Below are positions 8,698-16,884 of a DNA stretch of 64,000 nt, one piece after another (position 1 is the first letter of the stretch; each line of letters starts with the position of its first letter). The stretch comes from JAUIAI01 sp050633665 (GTDB lineage: Bacteria > Pseudomonadota > Gammaproteobacteria > Burkholderiales > Burkholderiaceae_E): NCBI GenBank assembly GCA_050633665.1, contig JBOEGY010000009.1:375034-439033 (forward strand), in the 5' to 3' direction. The notes below the pieces were generated by a model, which saw only the letters and a list, made by a program, of their open reading frames with translations, was not told the origin of the DNA and made no database searches. A program made the position numbers and the translations under genes.

Positions 8698-9228
8698 ATG
8701 AGATTCAGCAGCATTTGTCAGTTAACCGCCGGGTTGGCTGCGATGGCAGCGCTCGGCTTCTTTGCCGCCCCGTCGTTGATTCCCTGGCTGTCGGGTCCCG
8801 ATATCTGGAATGACTCCCACACATTGCTCGCCCGCAATATTGGTCTGGTTTTCCTCGTCAGCGCGCTTGGTCTGTTCATGTTGAGAGCGGTCCGGCCCGG
8901 TGCAATACAGCAAGGCCTGGCGGCCGGTCTCAGCATTGTCCTGGTGTTGGCCGGTGGTTTGCTGGCCTATACCATTCTGACCGGGCAAATTGTTGCGCTG
9001 GCCATGCCTGAACTGCTGGAGAGTCTGGTCGCGCCTCAAGTGGCCGACTCAGCCGAATCGGCTTCTTCAGCTCCGGGCGTCGTGGGCGCTCAAGAGATGC
9101 GACTGGCCGCAATCCAGACCACACGGGGCATGTTCTGGGCCGTAGTGGCAGTACTCGGCCTGAAGGGAGTCTTGTGGGGGGTCAGCATCATGCCCGGTGA
9201 AAGTCGTCGTCATCATCAGTGGCGCTAA
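8698..9228 (+). CDS. Small integral membrane protein of unknown function
   Basis: The product has 176 residues with about four hydrophobic helices: residues 5-30 (LTAGLAAMAALGFFAAPSLI), 44-62 (NIGLVFLVSALGLFML), 75-102 and 145-165 (GMFWAVVAVLGLKGVLWGV). The Ser/Ala-rich linker between helices 3 and 4 is likely a loop. The start is preceded by GGGGATAGAG. The gene is not recognised. Its last 41 bases overlap the 3' end of the convergent sarcosine oxidase alpha-gamma gene, so the C-terminal GESRRHHQWR is read antisense to the soxAG tail. Confidence 0.7.
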   Translation: MRFSSICQLTAGLAAMAALGFFAAPSLIPWLSGPDIWNDSHTLLARNIGLVFLVSALGLFMLRAVRPGAIQQGLAAGLSIVLVLAGGLLAYTILTGQIVALAMPELLESLVAPQVADSAESASSAPGVVGAQEMRLAAIQTTRGMFWAVVAVLGLKGVLWGVSIMPGESRRHHQWR

Positions 9229-12200
9229 ACGACATTCGGTATTCGCGCCCGGCTTCGGCCAGGCGGTTCAGCAGACTTTGGCTAAAGCTGCGCGCGACAA
9301 TCAATTCGAACCGGGTTTCGGCTAGTCTCGTCAAACTGACCGGAATGTCTCCAAACAAGGTTGGGGCGCAGCGATGATCTGCCCGTGCCAGGTTGATGCC
9401 ACAGCCTTTTGCCAGAACATCGGCGGCCGCGGCGCCATTCAAGACCAGCCGTACCCGGGCGTTTGATAACTCAATTCCTGCCCCGGGCGCCAGGGCAGCA
9501 TCGGCTGGGGTAAGTTGCAGATAGTGCTCGGGTCCCTGCCAACGGCAATCCGGGTCAGCAGGGCATGGCCCGAACATAAGTTGCATTGCACTTGACCGAC
9601 TTTGCGCGACAGTGACCGCCGTGTCGGTTGGTCGCTCCGGCGCATTCGAGAACCAGTCTTCCAGTGGTTTGCGACCCGTTCCGGTAAAAGGCGCCGGACT
9701 GGTGTCTGTCTGGTGTTGTGAGAGCAGACCGGGCTGGTCCGGATTCTTGTGCGGATCGACATGTTCTGGTGAGCAGACAGTGGCCAGGGTTTCGGTATTT
9801 TGCAGACCATTCCAGACCATGATTCGCTCGCCGAGCCGTGTGCGTCCGCGACGCAATAAGGCGAGCGCGATTGTGCGATTCAATGTTGGTGAAAAACAGG
9901 TGGAGCTAACATAACCTTGATCATTTGCCATTGACGGTTCGCAGCCGGGGTCCAGCAGATGGGCTCCGGCTTTCAGTTCCGCCTGGGGGTCTGTCGTTTG
10001 CAGTCCGACCAGTTGCAGCCGGTCCGGGCAGTTTAAGGCCGGCCGCTGCAACAACGCCTTGCCGACGTAGTCTTTGTCGGTGCCGGCAAGCCTGCCCATG
10101 CCGAGATCATCGGGTGTGACTCTGCCATCTATTTCGGCATGGGTCACAAATCCTTTCTCGATTCGCATGACGCCCATCGCTTCGGTGCCGTAGGCGCAAA
10201 TACCCAGCGCCTGTCCGGCTGCCATCAGGTGGGCTGCAAGCTGGTTGCCATAATCCGCCGGCACCGCCAGTTCGTAGGCGAGTTCACCGGAGAACGATAT
10301 CCGGAAGAGTCGCGCTGGGACCGGGTTGCCAGAAAGCTCAATCGTTCGGGCTGTCAGAAAGGGGAACGCCTGGTCGGACAGGTCTTCGTCGGTAATGAGC
10401 TGCAGCAACTCCCGCGACCGGGGACCGGCAATGGCCAGTTGCGCCCATTGCTCGGTGACCGATGCAAATTGCAGCTTCAGTTCCGGCCACAATACCTGGT
10501 GGCACCATTCCAGGTGCGTCATCACTTCGCCGGCCGCGCCGGTTGTTGTTGTCATCAGGAAGTGTTCCGGACCCAGTCGGCTGGTGGTGCCGTCGTCCAG
10601 GATAAAGCCGTCTTCTCTGAGCATCAGACCGTAGCGGGCCTTGCCGACCGGCAGTTTCAGAAACTTGTTGCAATAGACCCGGTTCAGGAAAGTCGCACAG
10701 TCAGGCCCGGTAAGTTCGATTTTTCCGAGGGTGGACACATCGCACAAGCCGACCGATTTGCGGATCGTAGCCACTTCCCGGTCGACTGATTCGCGCCAGT
10801 GATGTTCGCCGGCTTGCGCAAAATACGCCGGGCGCTCCCAAAGTCCAGCAGGAACAAAACAGGCGCCCGCGCTAAGGGCCCATTCATGTAACGGTGAGCG
10901 CCGGCGAGCCCTGAAGGCCTGCGCCCGGTGCTGTCCGGCCAGAGCGCCAAATGAGACGGGCGTGTAGAACGGGCGGAAAGTCGTCGTGCCGATTTCTTGT
11001 GGGGTGGTTTGACGGGCATCGGCAAGCAAACCGATCATGTTGACATTGCCGGTTTTGCCCTGGTCTGTTGCCATGCCTGCGGTGGTGTAGCGTTTTGCCA
11101 GTTCGACATGGCCATAGCCTTCATCGACCGCCTGGCCAAGGTCTGCAGCAGTGACATCATTCTGAAAGTCAACAAAGGCTTTCGTCGGTTTGCCGCCAAT
11201 ATGCCAGCTCGGCACTGACAGCTCCGCAGGGTTCAGCGTCATTGGGGACGGGCGGGCTGACGTTTTGCCCAAATCATGCAGACAACGTTGCGCCAGGTTT
11301 TCACCGTGCTGGATGCAGGCCTCGGTAGTCTGGGCGCCGGCGGCTGCACCGCAGCTATACAAACCATCCCGATCAGCCGGCGCAGTGAAATACTGTGCCG
11401 CTGCCTGCCATGACGGCTTTGCTCCCCGTTGGCAACTCAGGTGGATGACCGGACTGAAACCACCGGACATGCCCAGCGTATCAACGGGAATCAATTCAAC
11501 ACCGCCCGGGCCGCTTACCTCGATCGCGCTAAGTCGGTTGCGCCCGTGGGTGGCCGTTATGTGTGCGTTGCTGATGAGCCGAATTCTGGAGTGTTGTGCC
11601 AGTTTGAGCATGGCGACGCCGGGCGAAGGCCGTCGATCGACAACTGCAGCGACGGATAGTCCGGCGGCGACGCAACTGGCCGCGCACCGGTAGCCACTAT
11701 CATTGTTAGTCACGATGGCGATCGCGCGGCCCGGGTTGACTGCGAAGCGGTTTACATAGGTTTGTAGCGCGCCGGCCAGTAAAATACCTGGCCGGTCGTT
11801 GCCGTTGAAAACGAGCGGGCGTTCATGGCTGCCGGTGGCCATGATGGCACTGGCAGCATGGATTCGCCAGATTTTCTCGACGGGTTTGTCCGGGTCTGGT
11901 TTCGGCAGGTGTTTCTGCACGTTCTCAACGGCGCCGAAAACGCCTGAGTCATACCAGCCGAACACGGTGGTGTTCAGCATTATCCGAACATTTGGCAGGG
12001 TTCGCAGTTCTGCCAGCGTGGACTCTGTCCAGGCTGCTTCGTCCGGTTCTCCAGCGGCACAGCCGCCTGCCTGTGCCTGCTCGTCCAGCATCATGACACT
12101 GGCGCCGGAACGGCCCGCGGTCAGCGCTGCTGACAGGCCTGCCGGCCCTGCTCCGATAACCAGCAAATCGGGGTGCGCCCATGACTTTTGATAATGATCC

Positions 12201-12676
12201 GCGTCGGGCAGGGTCGTGGCCCGACCGAGTCCGGCGGCCCGGCGGATCAACGGCTCATAGAATTTTTCCCAGAAGGCGGCCGGCCACATGAAGGTCTTAT
12301 AGTAAAACCCGGCGCTGAGCAGGGGACTGAGTAAGCCATTGATTTGGCCGATATCGTGGCGCAATGTCGGCCAGCAGTTTTGTGACTTCGCGATCAGACC
12401 ATCATGAAGCTGCAGTGTTGTTGCCCGCACGTTGGGTTCAGTGCGTGGACCCGTGCCGACGGTGACGAGCGCGTTGGGCTCGGCTGCGCTGGCTGTGAGA
12501 ACACCGCGTGGGCGATGGTATTTAAAACTCCTGCCCATCAACCATTGATCATTGGCCAGTAAGGCCGAGGCGAGGGTATCGCCCGGATGGCCTGTGTATT
12601 GCCGGCCATCAAACGAGAATTGCAGTTGCCGGGTCCGGTCAATCAGGCCGCCGCCTGGCAGGCGTTTGCTAGTCAT
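9188..12676 (-). CDS. soxA: Sarcosine oxidase alpha subunit fused to gamma subunit (SoxA-SoxG)
   Basis: The product has 1162 residues. Residues 1 to about 985 are a complete heterotetrameric sarcosine oxidase alpha subunit: an N-terminal 2Fe-2S-like domain (GDTLASALLAN, GRSFKYHRPRG), a dinucleotide-binding FAD/NAD site (LLVIGAGPAGLSAALTAGR near 172) and a C-terminal GcvT-like tetrahydrofolate domain (AGEHHWRESVDREVATIRK onward). After a linker the last ~175 residues match the gamma subunit, usually a separate protein of about 200 residues (LVLNGAAAADVLAKGC, then FELIVARSFSQSLLNRLAEA). The complex demethylates sarcosine to glycine, passing the methyl carbon to tetrahydrofolate. The gene overlaps soxD by 4 bases (ATGA). 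Its tail overlaps the 8698 gene. Confidence 0.93.
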   Translation of the reverse strand: MTSKRLPGGGLIDRTRQLQFSFDGRQYTGHPGDTLASALLANDQWLMGRSFKYHRPRGVLTASAAEPNALVTVGTGPRTEPNVRATTLQLHDGLIAKSQNCWPTLRHDIGQINGLLSPLLSAGFYYKTFMWPAAFWEKFYEPLIRRAAGLGRATTLPDADHYQKSWAHPDLLVIGAGPAGLSAALTAGRSGASVMMLDEQAQAGGCAAGEPDEAAWTESTLAELRTLPNVRIMLNTTVFGWYDSGVFGAVENVQKHLPKPDPDKPVEKIWRIHAASAIMATGSHERPLVFNGNDRPGILLAGALQTYVNRFAVNPGRAIAIVTNNDSGYRCAASCVAAGLSVAAVVDRRPSPGVAMLKLAQHSRIRLISNAHITATHGRNRLSAIEVSGPGGVELIPVDTLGMSGGFSPVIHLSCQRGAKPSWQAAAQYFTAPADRDGLYSCGAAAGAQTTEACIQHGENLAQRCLHDLGKTSARPSPMTLNPAELSVPSWHIGGKPTKAFVDFQNDVTAADLGQAVDEGYGHVELAKRYTTAGMATDQGKTGNVNMIGLLADARQTTPQEIGTTTFRPFYTPVSFGALAGQHRAQAFRARRRSPLHEWALSAGACFVPAGLWERPAYFAQAGEHHWRESVDREVATIRKSVGLCDVSTLGKIELTGPDCATFLNRVYCNKFLKLPVGKARYGLMLREDGFILDDGTTSRLGPEHFLMTTTTGAAGEVMTHLEWCHQVLWPELKLQFASVTEQWAQLAIAGPRSRELLQLITDEDLSDQAFPFLTARTIELSGNPVPARLFRISFSGELAYELAVPADYGNQLAAHLMAAGQALGICAYGTEAMGVMRIEKGFVTHAEIDGRVTPDDLGMGRLAGTDKDYVGKALLQRPALNCPDRLQLVGLQTTDPQAELKAGAHLLDPGCEPSMANDQGYVSSTCFSPTLNRTIALALLRRGRTRLGERIMVWNGLQNTETLATVCSPEHVDPHKNPDQPGLLSQHQTDTSPAPFTGTGRKPLEDWFSNAPERPTDTAVTVAQSRSSAMQLMFGPCPADPDCRWQGPEHYLQLTPADAALAPGAGIELSNARVRLVLNGAAAADVLAKGCGINLARADHRCAPTLFGDIPVSLTRLAETRFELIVARSFSQSLLNRLAEAGREYRMSFSATDDDDDFHRA

Positions 12677-12942
12677 GCTGAGTGATCATCGCGAACATCG
12701 AAAACCCCATACACTTGATGGGTGCTTGTATCCCGTTCCACGACCAGCCAGCGCCGGCAGCCGCCCAAATGGTGCCAGTGTTCGCGCAACCGTCCACGCG
12801 GATTGGCGCGGAAATGAATATGCTCAACCCAGGTGGAGAGTTCGGCGTCCGAAGCAGGTCGTTTGCCGGGGTCTTCTCCCCGGACAGTAAACTCTTCAGT
12901 AGGGCGGGTGCCGCAGTGTGGGCATTCGATCAGGCTGGCCAT
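12673..12942 (-). CDS. soxD: Sarcosine oxidase delta subunit
   Basis: The product has 89 residues, the usual length for SoxD. The zinc site is visible as Cys7 and Cys10 in LIECPHCGTRP, plus His and Cys62 in HHLGGCRRWL. The middle RANPRGRLREHWHH is characteristic of the family. SoxD is the small zinc-containing subunit of the heterotetrameric sarcosine oxidase. The gene lies between soxB and soxAG on the same strand, 35 bases after soxB, and its stop overlaps the soxAG start, so coupled translation is likely. Confidence 0.95.
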   Translation of the reverse strand: MASLIECPHCGTRPTEEFTVRGEDPGKRPASDAELSTWVEHIHFRANPRGRLREHWHHLGGCRRWLVVERDTSTHQVYGVFDVRDDHSA

Positions 12943-12977
12943 GAGTCGGTTTGAAGGCTTGGTTAATTTAGATTGAG

Positions 12978-14228
12978 TTAATGCAGATTGGCTTGAGCGC
13001 CACGGCCGTTTTCGTCAATGACGGCACCGGACGCGAATCGATCAAGGGTGTAGGCGGCATTAAGCGGGTGGGGTTTGTCATTCGCAATCGTATGCGCGAA
13101 ACACCAGCCAGACGCGGGGGTCGCTTTAAAGCCGCCATAACACCAGCCGCAGTTGAGGAATAAGTTTGGAATCGAGGTCTTGCCGATAATCGGCGAACCA
13201 TCCATGCTCATGTCCATCACGCCGCCCCAGCTTCGCAATACTTTTATCCGGGACAGGCCTGGCAGCATCGCGATTGCGCTTTCGGCGACATGTTCAACGG
13301 TTCGCAGATTGCCGCGTTGTGCGTAAGAGTTATATCCATCAATGTCGCCGCCAAAAACCAGGCCGCCTTTGTCGGACTGGGAGATATAGAAGTGTCCGGC
13401 GCCAAAGGTGATCACGCCGTTCAGTAACGGCTTCAGGCCTTCAGAGACGAACGCCTGCAACACATGAGATTCCAGCGGCAGACGCAGTCCGGCAAGCGCG
13501 GCCACCTGGGATGAGTGGCCGGCGGCGGCCATCCCCAGGCGTTTGCAGGCGATCGGCCCCCGATTGGTATCGACGCCAACAATCCGGCCCTGATCGGTCT
13601 GAATTCCGGTGACTTCACAGTGCTGAATGACGTCGACACCAAGGCGGTCTGCGGCGCGGGCAAACCCCCAGGCGACGGCATCATGCCGCACCGTGCCGCC
13701 GCGTTCCTGGAGCAGGCCACCGAGAACTGGAAACCGGGCGTTGTCAAAGTCCAGCATCGGGGCGGCGTTGCGCACCTGCTCCAGATTGAGCAGGCGGGCG
13801 TCGGAGCCGTGCAGGCGCATCGCATTGCCGCGCCGGACTGCCGCATCCCGCTGAGCGTCGTTATGAAACAGGTTGAGCACACTGCGTTGCGAGACCATCG
13901 CGTTGAAATTCAGGTCTTGCTCCAGGCCTTCCCAGAGTTTCAAGGAATGTTCATAAAACGGCTGATTACCGGGCAACAGGTAATTAGCCCGGATAATGGT
14001 GGTGTTGCGACCTACGTTGCCCGAACCCAAATAACTCTTCTCGAGCACCGCGACATTGGTAATACCGTGGTTTTTAGCGAGGTAATAGGCCGTGGCCAGG
14101 CCATGACCGCCGCCGCCGATAATGATGACGTCGTAGGCCTGGCGCGGAGCCGGCTCCCGCCAGGCAGCCTGCCAGGTTCGGTTGCCAGTCATGGCATGCC
14201 GGATCAATCTGAGGGCAGAATATTTCAT
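12978..14228 (-). CDS. soxB: Sarcosine oxidase beta subunit
   Basis: The product has 416 residues, the normal size for SoxB. It has an N-terminal FAD-binding motif (VIIIGGGGHGLATAYYLA, about residues 33-50) and the segment GSGNVGRNTTIIRANYLL, a hallmark of the heterotetrameric beta subunit. The C-terminal NLFLNCGWCYGGFKATPASG is also typical. It carries the sarcosine dehydrogenation site with FAD and covalent FMN. It is the first gene of soxB-soxD-soxAG. No glyA, folD or purU gene, often linked to this operon, is present nearby. Confidence 0.95.
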   Translation of the reverse strand: MKYSALRLIRHAMTGNRTWQAAWREPAPRQAYDVIIIGGGGHGLATAYYLAKNHGITNVAVLEKSYLGSGNVGRNTTIIRANYLLPGNQPFYEHSLKLWEGLEQDLNFNAMVSQRSVLNLFHNDAQRDAAVRRGNAMRLHGSDARLLNLEQVRNAAPMLDFDNARFPVLGGLLQERGGTVRHDAVAWGFARAADRLGVDVIQHCEVTGIQTDQGRIVGVDTNRGPIACKRLGMAAAGHSSQVAALAGLRLPLESHVLQAFVSEGLKPLLNGVITFGAGHFYISQSDKGGLVFGGDIDGYNSYAQRGNLRTVEHVAESAIAMLPGLSRIKVLRSWGGVMDMSMDGSPIIGKTSIPNLFLNCGWCYGGFKATPASGWCFAHTIANDKPHPLNAAYTLDRFASGAVIDENGRGAQANLH

Positions 14229-14264
14229 GACCCTACTGTGCCGGATTTCGCCAGAAATACTGGT

Positions 14265-14277
14265 CTGTCGGGGACAG
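14265..14277. promoter_or_regulatory. Perfect 5-3-5 inverted repeat in the soxB upstream region
   Basis: CTGTC-GGG-GACAG lies in the 91-base spacer between soxB (minus) and the YecA-family gene (plus), about 40 bases upstream of the soxB start. Another CTGTCA half-site follows at 14281. The position suits an operator for the regulator gene at 14999, but the motif is short and I cannot match it to a known GbdR or SouR site. Confidence 0.3.
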
Positions 14278-14319
14278 GTTCTGTCATTATGTGGACATCA
14301 AGTGCTTTGATCGATCATC

Positions 14320-15063
14320 ATGAAAACTCTCAGTCCTGCTGATGCCCGCCTGCTCACCCGGTTTCTGGCGAGCCCGGATCGACCCGACGACACACTTCAG
14401 TACTGGGCGCTGCATGGATTCCTGTTTTCCGTGGTCTGTTCCCCGGTCAGCGTTCGCCCGGCCGAATGGTTACCCATGGTCTTTGGTGGCGAGACCGCGC
14501 ACTTTGACAGTGAGCGGCAGGAACAGAAGATCCATGACCTGATCGCGCGCTTGTATTCGATAATCAATGCGGCGTTTGTTGATGAGGTCGACGAATTGCC
14601 GGACGGCTGTGAATTCCTGCCGGCGCCGCTCGCCAACTTTGACGATGATGCGCCCGTGGCGTTGTGGTCTCAGGGCTTTGACCGCGGTCATCAATGGCTG
14701 GGGCCGCATTGGGAGGCCGCAATTGCACCGGGGAGTCTCGATGATGCTGCCGGCGCGGCAGCGACTCTGACGTTTTTTGCCTCCCGTGAGGAAACCGACG
14801 CGATGCTCGCGGAGGGTGATAAGGAGGTGGATACTGACGAACTGACTGAGATCTGTCGTTCGGTTCAGCAGCTCTTTGAGCATGCGCTGGGCAATTATGC
14901 CGATGTTAAGCGCACTCAGGACGCGAGGATCGAGGCAGATCACCCTGCCGGTAAGCGGCGTCCCCACGGGGCGCTCGACTTGATCGAACCGGCTGCCGAT
15001 GACCCTTGTCCCTGCGGAAGCGGGCAGAAATATCAGCGTTGTTGCGGTGCCAAACTTCACTGA
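14320..15063 (+). CDS. YecA/UPF0149 family protein with C-terminal SEC-C zinc motif
   Basis: The product has 247 residues. The N-terminal domain (about 1-190; LQYWALHGFLFSVVCSP and LWSQGFDRGHQWLG) fits the UPF0149/YecA family. The end has the SEC-C metal-binding motif DPCPCGSGQKYQRCCG, as found at the C-terminus of SecA. The role is poorly defined; E. coli YecA has been linked to ribosome and SecA-related functions. Its last 65 bases overlap the possible start region of the GlxA-type regulator. It is divergent from soxB, so co-function with sarcosine oxidase is not implied. Confidence 0.85.
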   Translation: MKTLSPADARLLTRFLASPDRPDDTLQYWALHGFLFSVVCSPVSVRPAEWLPMVFGGETAHFDSERQEQKIHDLIARLYSIINAAFVDEVDELPDGCEFLPAPLANFDDDAPVALWSQGFDRGHQWLGPHWEAAIAPGSLDDAAGAAATLTFFASREETDAMLAEGDKEVDTDELTEICRSVQQLFEHALGNYADVKRTQDARIEADHPAGKRRPHGALDLIEPAADDPCPCGSGQKYQRCCGAKLH

Positions 15064-16081
15064 ATCGCCTCACTCCGGTGTGCAGCGGTTTGGCTTCATT
15101 CTGTTGCCGGGGTTTTCGCTGATGTCGGTTGCCAGTGCGATTGAGCCGTTGCGGGCAGCCAATACCCTGGCCGGGTCACTGCTCTATCAGTGGCAAGTCT
15201 ATGTGTTGGACGGCGACCGTGCTATCGCCTCATGTGGTGCGCAAATGCCGGGTATTGCTCTGACTGAAATGCATGACTCGGATCTGCCACTGGACACGGT
15301 CTTTATCTGCACCGGCGGCACTCCGGTCGACTGGGACTATCCGGAGCTGGTCAATCACCTCCCGCGTCTGGACCAGGACGGCGTCCGACTTGGCGGTATT
15401 TCCGGTGGTGCTTATTTGCTCGCTCAATGCCGCCTGCTCGCCGGGCGACGGTTTACTTTGCACTGGGAATACGCGCCCGCCCTGCAAGAAGCCTTTCCGA
15501 CGCTTAGCCCAGAGCCAGCGCGTTTCGTGCTGGACCGGGATCGAATCACCTGCGGCGGCGGCGTGGCAGCGATGGATATGATGCACGGGCTGATGGCGCA
15601 GCGTCACGGCGCCGCGTTTGCGCGTCAGGTAGCTGACTGGTTCCTGCATAGACGAGTCGACGAGCCGCAAGCACCGCAACGGGGTTCGACAGCGCAGCGG
15701 TTCCAGGTACAACACCCCCTCGTGATTTTGGCTCTCGAGACAATGGAGCGGTGCCTGAGCGAACCCGTCTCCCGCCCGGCAATGGCTACTCAGTTAGGTG
15801 TTTCAACCCGTCAGCTTGACCGATTGTTTCGTTGCCATTTGGGGGCGACTTATCACCAGCAATACCTGTTGATGCGCCTCGAGCATGCTCGCTTGTTATT
15901 GCAGCAAAGCGCTTTGCCGGTCATGCAGGTGGCTGTCGCCTGCGGATTCAACAGCGCGACTCATTTTTCCAGGCGTTATCGTGACTTGTTTGGGCAAACG
16001 CCGAGAAATGGACGGATGGCGGGCCCGCAAGGGGTTCAAATCAATTCGGGAGCGTTAGCAAAAGAGATTGTCCGCGAATGA
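14999..16081 (+). CDS. GlxA-family AraC-type transcriptional regulator
   Basis: The product has up to 360 residues. A DJ-1/PfpI-like domain at about 25-200 (VQRFGFILLPGFSLMSVASAIEPLR) lacks evident catalytic function and senses ligands in this family. A two-HTH AraC domain sits at about 250-345 (MATQLGVSTRQLDRLFRC, then VAVACGFNSATHFSRRYRDLFG). The start is uncertain: ATG 14999 overlaps the YecA-family gene by 65 bases, while GTG 15047 would give 344 residues and fit the family start better. Regulators of this architecture (GbdR, SouR, CdhR) control glycine betaine, sarcosine and carnitine catabolism, so control of soxBDAG next door is a reasonable inference. Confidence 0.88.
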   Translation: MTLVPAEAGRNISVVAVPNFTESPHSGVQRFGFILLPGFSLMSVASAIEPLRAANTLAGSLLYQWQVYVLDGDRAIASCGAQMPGIALTEMHDSDLPLDTVFICTGGTPVDWDYPELVNHLPRLDQDGVRLGGISGGAYLLAQCRLLAGRRFTLHWEYAPALQEAFPTLSPEPARFVLDRDRITCGGGVAAMDMMHGLMAQRHGAAFARQVADWFLHRRVDEPQAPQRGSTAQRFQVQHPLVILALETMERCLSEPVSRPAMATQLGVSTRQLDRLFRCHLGATYHQQYLLMRLEHARLLLQQSALPVMQVAVACGFNSATHFSRRYRDLFGQTPRNGRMAGPQGVQINSGALAKEIVRE

Positions 16082-16128
16082 GCATTCGGCAAGCACGGAC
16101 GGGCTGCGGTGGGTCGGGCCAGGCAGTC

Positions 16129-16827
16129 TCAGGGCGTGGCGTTTGCTTGGTCATCCGGTTCGGCGGATTTCAACTCGGCCAATGCCTGATTGATGACTGT
16201 ACGGGCCGAACTTAAGGCCAGGCCAGCCATGATTGCCGCAACCAGCAGGTCTGGCCAGTTGGTCCCGGTGCCGAACACGCCGATTGCGGCCAGGACAACA
16301 GCAATGTTGCTTAGCGAGTCGTTACGGGTGCAAAGCCATACGGCGCGCATGTTGGCGTCGCCCTGCCGGAATCTGAATAACACGGCAGTGACCAGCAAAT
16401 TGGCAGCCAGGGCGATCAGGCCGATAACGCCCATTGTTGTTGCCTCCGGCACGGTGCCCAGGCGCCAGTTGATGGCGACTCTGAACAAAATAAACAGACC
16501 AAAGCCAGCCATGAAGCAGCCTTTAAGCAAAGCGGTGCGGGCTCGCCACTTGATGCTAGCTCCGAGCACGAGCAGCGACACCAGATAGTTGGCGGAGTCA
16601 CCAAAAAAATCTATTGCGTCGGCCAGCAAAGACAGCGCATCGGCTTGCAGCGCGCCAATAATTTCGACAACAAACATTGCCGCATTCACCACGAACGCAA
16701 ACCAAAGGGCCCGGCGATACGGTTTCAATGTCTCTGAGGTCAGGACCGGCGGGGCACAACAGCTCTGGGTGACATTGCTGTCACCCTGTGTTTTCGGTGG
16801 CTGTTCCACAGATTCGGGCAGGTTCAT
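16129..16827 (-). CDS. Cation diffusion facilitator (CDF) transporter lacking the cytoplasmic domain
   Basis: The product has 232 residues, short for a CDF because it ends right after the sixth helix (IMAGLALSSARTVINQALAEL). The TM2 metal site is LADAIDFFGDSANY. The TM5 site reads LCTRNDSLSN, with Cys where zinc-type CDF proteins usually have His, four residues before the Asp. The N-terminal tail has a Cys pair (TQSCCAPP) that may bind metal. It likely exports a divalent cation by proton antiport, and the metal is not predictable. It faces metC divergently across 57 bases. Confidence 0.85.
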   Translation of the reverse strand: MNLPESVEQPPKTQGDSNVTQSCCAPPVLTSETLKPYRRALWFAFVVNAAMFVVEIIGALQADALSLLADAIDFFGDSANYLVSLLVLGASIKWRARTALLKGCFMAGFGLFILFRVAINWRLGTVPEATTMGVIGLIALAANLLVTAVLFRFRQGDANMRAVWLCTRNDSLSNIAVVLAAIGVFGTGTNWPDLLVAAIMAGLALSSARTVINQALAELKSAEPDDQANATP

Positions 16828-16884
16828 GGTGTCAACTCTAGCTGCTAAGATCGTACCGCTTTAGGGCCAGTTTTCTGGCCATTC

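Noticed and set aside
10139..10789. A 216-codon plus-strand frame inside the sarcosine oxidase alpha gene
   Set aside because: It is opposite to the folate-domain coding region of soxAG and carries no family signature.
13515..14342. A 275-codon plus-strand frame antisense to soxB
   Set aside because: It mirrors the soxB coding frame, shows no recognisable domain and has no separate start signal. Long antisense frames are expected in GC-rich genes.
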